A DNA stretch of 62,376 nucleotides from Streptacidiphilus neutrinimicus (lineage in GTDB: Bacteria; Actinomycetota; Actinomycetes; Streptomycetales; Streptomycetaceae): the NCBI RefSeq assembly GCF_000787815.1, contig NZ_BBPO01000005.1:116869-179244 (forward strand), written 5' to 3'. The position numbers were made by a program, and so were the translations under genes. Shown one piece after another: positions 61,000-62,376 of the stretch. The notes below the pieces were generated by a model. The model saw only the letters and a list, made by a program, of their open reading frames with translations, was not told the DNA's origin and did no database searches. Within the stretch, counting starts at the first letter, position 1; every line of letters starts with the position of its first letter.

Positions 61000-62376
61000 T
61001 CACGGAGCGGGCGCGAAGCCCAGCGGGTTGTTCGGCAGGCCGCTCATCGCGCTGGTCATGGCGTCGTGCCAGATCGGCCCCGCGGTGAGGTAGCCGTAGG
61101 CCGGGTCGTAGCTCTGGCCGCCGATGTCCACGCCGTTGAGGGAGTTCAACGGGTGGTTCGGGTCGGTGACCACGGTGGCGTCGGAGAGCTCGGCGGTGTA
61201 GCCGGCGAACCAGGCCTGCGCCTCGCTGTTGGTGGTGCCGGTCTTGCCCGCGTCCGAGTACGGGATCGCGATGGTGGCGCCGGTGCCCTGGTCGGAGACC
61301 ACCGAGTGGAGCAGCGTGTTGACCTGCTGCGCCACGCTCGGCGAGAGCACCTGGTGGCAGTCGCCCGAGGGCACCGGCAGGCTCTTGCCCTGCGCGTTCG
61401 TCACGGACGTGAGGGCGGTCGGGGCGCAGTAGGTACCGTTGGCGGCGAAGGCCGCGTAGGCGTCGGCGATCTGGAGCGGGGTCAGGTCGTTCACACCGAG
61501 GGTCAGCGACTGCGCCTGGGCGATCGGCTCCAGCGCGGTGCCGGAGGAGTCGACCATGCCCTGGCTGCCGAGACCGAGGCTCTGCGCCATGTGGACGACG
61601 TTGCACAGACCCGCCTGGGCCTCCAGCGGGACGAAATAGGTGTTCACGGAGTCGGCCATGGCCTTGACCATGGTGATCTCCCCGTAAGGGGTCGGCGTGT
61701 CGTTCTCGTCGCCGCCGACGGCCGGGTGGACCACGCCGTTGCAGTCGGTCATCGCCGGGTAGTCCGCGTGGGCGGGGGAGTCGATCTGGTAGCTGAGCGG
61801 GTAGCCCTGGGACAGCGCGGTGGCCGCCGTCACCGCCTTGAAGACCGAGCCCGTCTGGAAGCCCTCGCCGCCGCCGTGCAGTCCGTCGACGTTGTAGTTG
61901 ATCTCTGTCTCGTTGTCGCCGGTCCCGAAGGGGCGGCTCTGCGCCATCGCCAGGATCCGGCCGCTGCCGGGCTGCACCATGCTGGACACGGCGACGGCCT
62001 TGTCACTGGCGTAGACGTGACCGTGCATGGCCTGCTCCTCCGCGGACTGGTCCTGCGGGTTGAGCGTGGTGTTGATCCGCAGTCCGCCCTGGTCGAACAG
62101 GGCCTGCCGGGCCTGCGGGGTCGCGCCGAAGACGGGGTCGTCCAGCAGCACGTGCTCGACGTAGTTGCAGAAGAACTCCTCGCCCGGCACGGCGGTGATG
62201 CAGCCGGTCCTGGGGACGGTGACCTTGAGCCCGAGTGGGGTGGCCTTGGCCTCGGTGGCCTGGGCCTTGCTGACGGTGCCGTAGGTGGCCATCGCGTCCA
62301 GCACCTCGTTGCGGCGGGTCAGCGCCGCCGCCGGGTCCTGCACCGGGTCGTAGGCCGACGGCGACTGGACCAGGCC
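61000..62376 (-). CDS. Class A penicillin-binding protein, partial (C-terminal part)
   Basis: At least 458 residues are in view; the gene continues past the right edge. The visible part begins in the end of the glycosyltransferase domain (LVQSPSAYDPVQDPAAAL). The transpeptidase domain has SVFK (catalytic Ser in FQTGSVFKAV), SVN (ADSVNTYF) and KTG (DAGKTGTTNSEAQAWFAGYT). It builds and cross-links peptidoglycan at the membrane. It ends five bases from the convergent deacetylase gene. Confidence 0.93.
   Translation of the reverse strand, partial: GLVQSPSAYDPVQDPAAALTRRNEVLDAMATYGTVSKAQATEAKATPLGLKVTVPRTGCITAVPGEEFFCNYVEHVLLDDPVFGATPQARQALFDQGGLRINTTLNPQDQSAEEQAMHGHVYASDKAVAVSSMVQPGSGRILAMAQSRPFGTGDNETEINYNVDGLHGGGEGFQTGSVFKAVTAATALSQGYPLSYQIDSPAHADYPAMTDCNGVVHPAVGGDENDTPTPYGEITMVKAMADSVNTYFVPLEAQAGLCNVVHMAQSLGLGSQGMVDSSGTALEPIAQAQSLTLGVNDLTPLQIADAYAAFAANGTYCAPTALTSVTNAQGKSLPVPSGDCHQVLSPSVAQQVNTLLHSVVSDQGTGATIAIPYSDAGKTGTTNSEAQAWFAGYTAELSDATVVTDPNHPLNSLNGVDIGGQSYDPAYGYLTAGPIWHDAMTSAMSGLPNNPLGFAPAP

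Noticed and set aside
1-62376. CRISPR arrays, tRNA, rRNA, insertion sequences or prophage genes
   Set aside because: None could be recognised; the tandem repeats seen are short coding or stop-codon repeats without spacers.

Overview
The window is very GC-rich actinomycete DNA. It has third-position G/C bias, many GTG and some TTG starts, Tat and lipoprotein signals, SpoIIE/PP2C phosphatases, an A-factor type signalling locus and leaderless-type promoters. All of this fits Streptomyces or a close relative (Streptomycetaceae). I cannot name a species. No rRNA, tRNA, CRISPR array, insertion sequence or prophage was recognised. The accessory look comes from secretion, signalling and polymer genes.

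Left part (0.2-8 kb, minus strand): an NHLM-type peptide export cluster. An 87-aa double-glycine precursor with a cysteine-free core is followed by a HlyD-like adaptor, a C39 peptidase/ABC transporter and a second, larger ABC transporter. The last three genes are translationally coupled. An HtrA-like protease lipoprotein follows. From 8.6 to 14.8 kb lie small membrane proteins, a FabR-like TetR regulator with two strong operator sites, two single-domain enzymes or binding proteins, an SufR-like regulator and a truncated methyltransferase.

15-27 kb: a secreted lipase, a flavodoxin, and a four-gene minus-strand set that looks like a poly-gamma-glutamate system. This set has a double Cache/HAMP membrane receptor with no output domain, PgsB/CapB, PgsC/CapC and a Tat-exported NlpC/P60 enzyme. 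Divergent from it are a PMT-type glycosyltransferase, a secreted alpha/beta hydrolase and a YciO/Sua5 protein.

27-32 kb: two consecutive multi-domain PP2C phosphatases of the RsbU/SpoIIE type. A third lies at 45.5-47.7 kb.

32.3-37.6 kb: a two-gene operon not recognised as any described system. A 1247-aa protein joins an acyltransferase domain with intact Ser/His to a C-terminal APH-like kinase fold. It is followed by a 499-aa helical protein of unknown function. This is the strongest candidate for something undescribed.

37.8-43.4 kb: an MFS exporter with a divergent ArsR repressor, then a gamma-butyrolactone circuit. The circuit has an ArpA/ScbR-like receptor, a JadR1-like atypical response regulator, an AfsA-like synthase and an epimerase/reductase. 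Three ARE-like palindromes sit in the promoters of the first three. The circuit may control the neighbouring AT-kinase operon or genes outside the window.

43.5-62.4 kb: malic enzyme, an amidase remnant, PP2C, MMPL exporter, then mainly secreted hydrolases (G1 glutamic peptidase, NagZ-like glycosidase, proline iminopeptidase, M9 collagenase with PKD, polysaccharide deacetylase). The last gene is a class A penicillin-binding protein that runs off the right edge.
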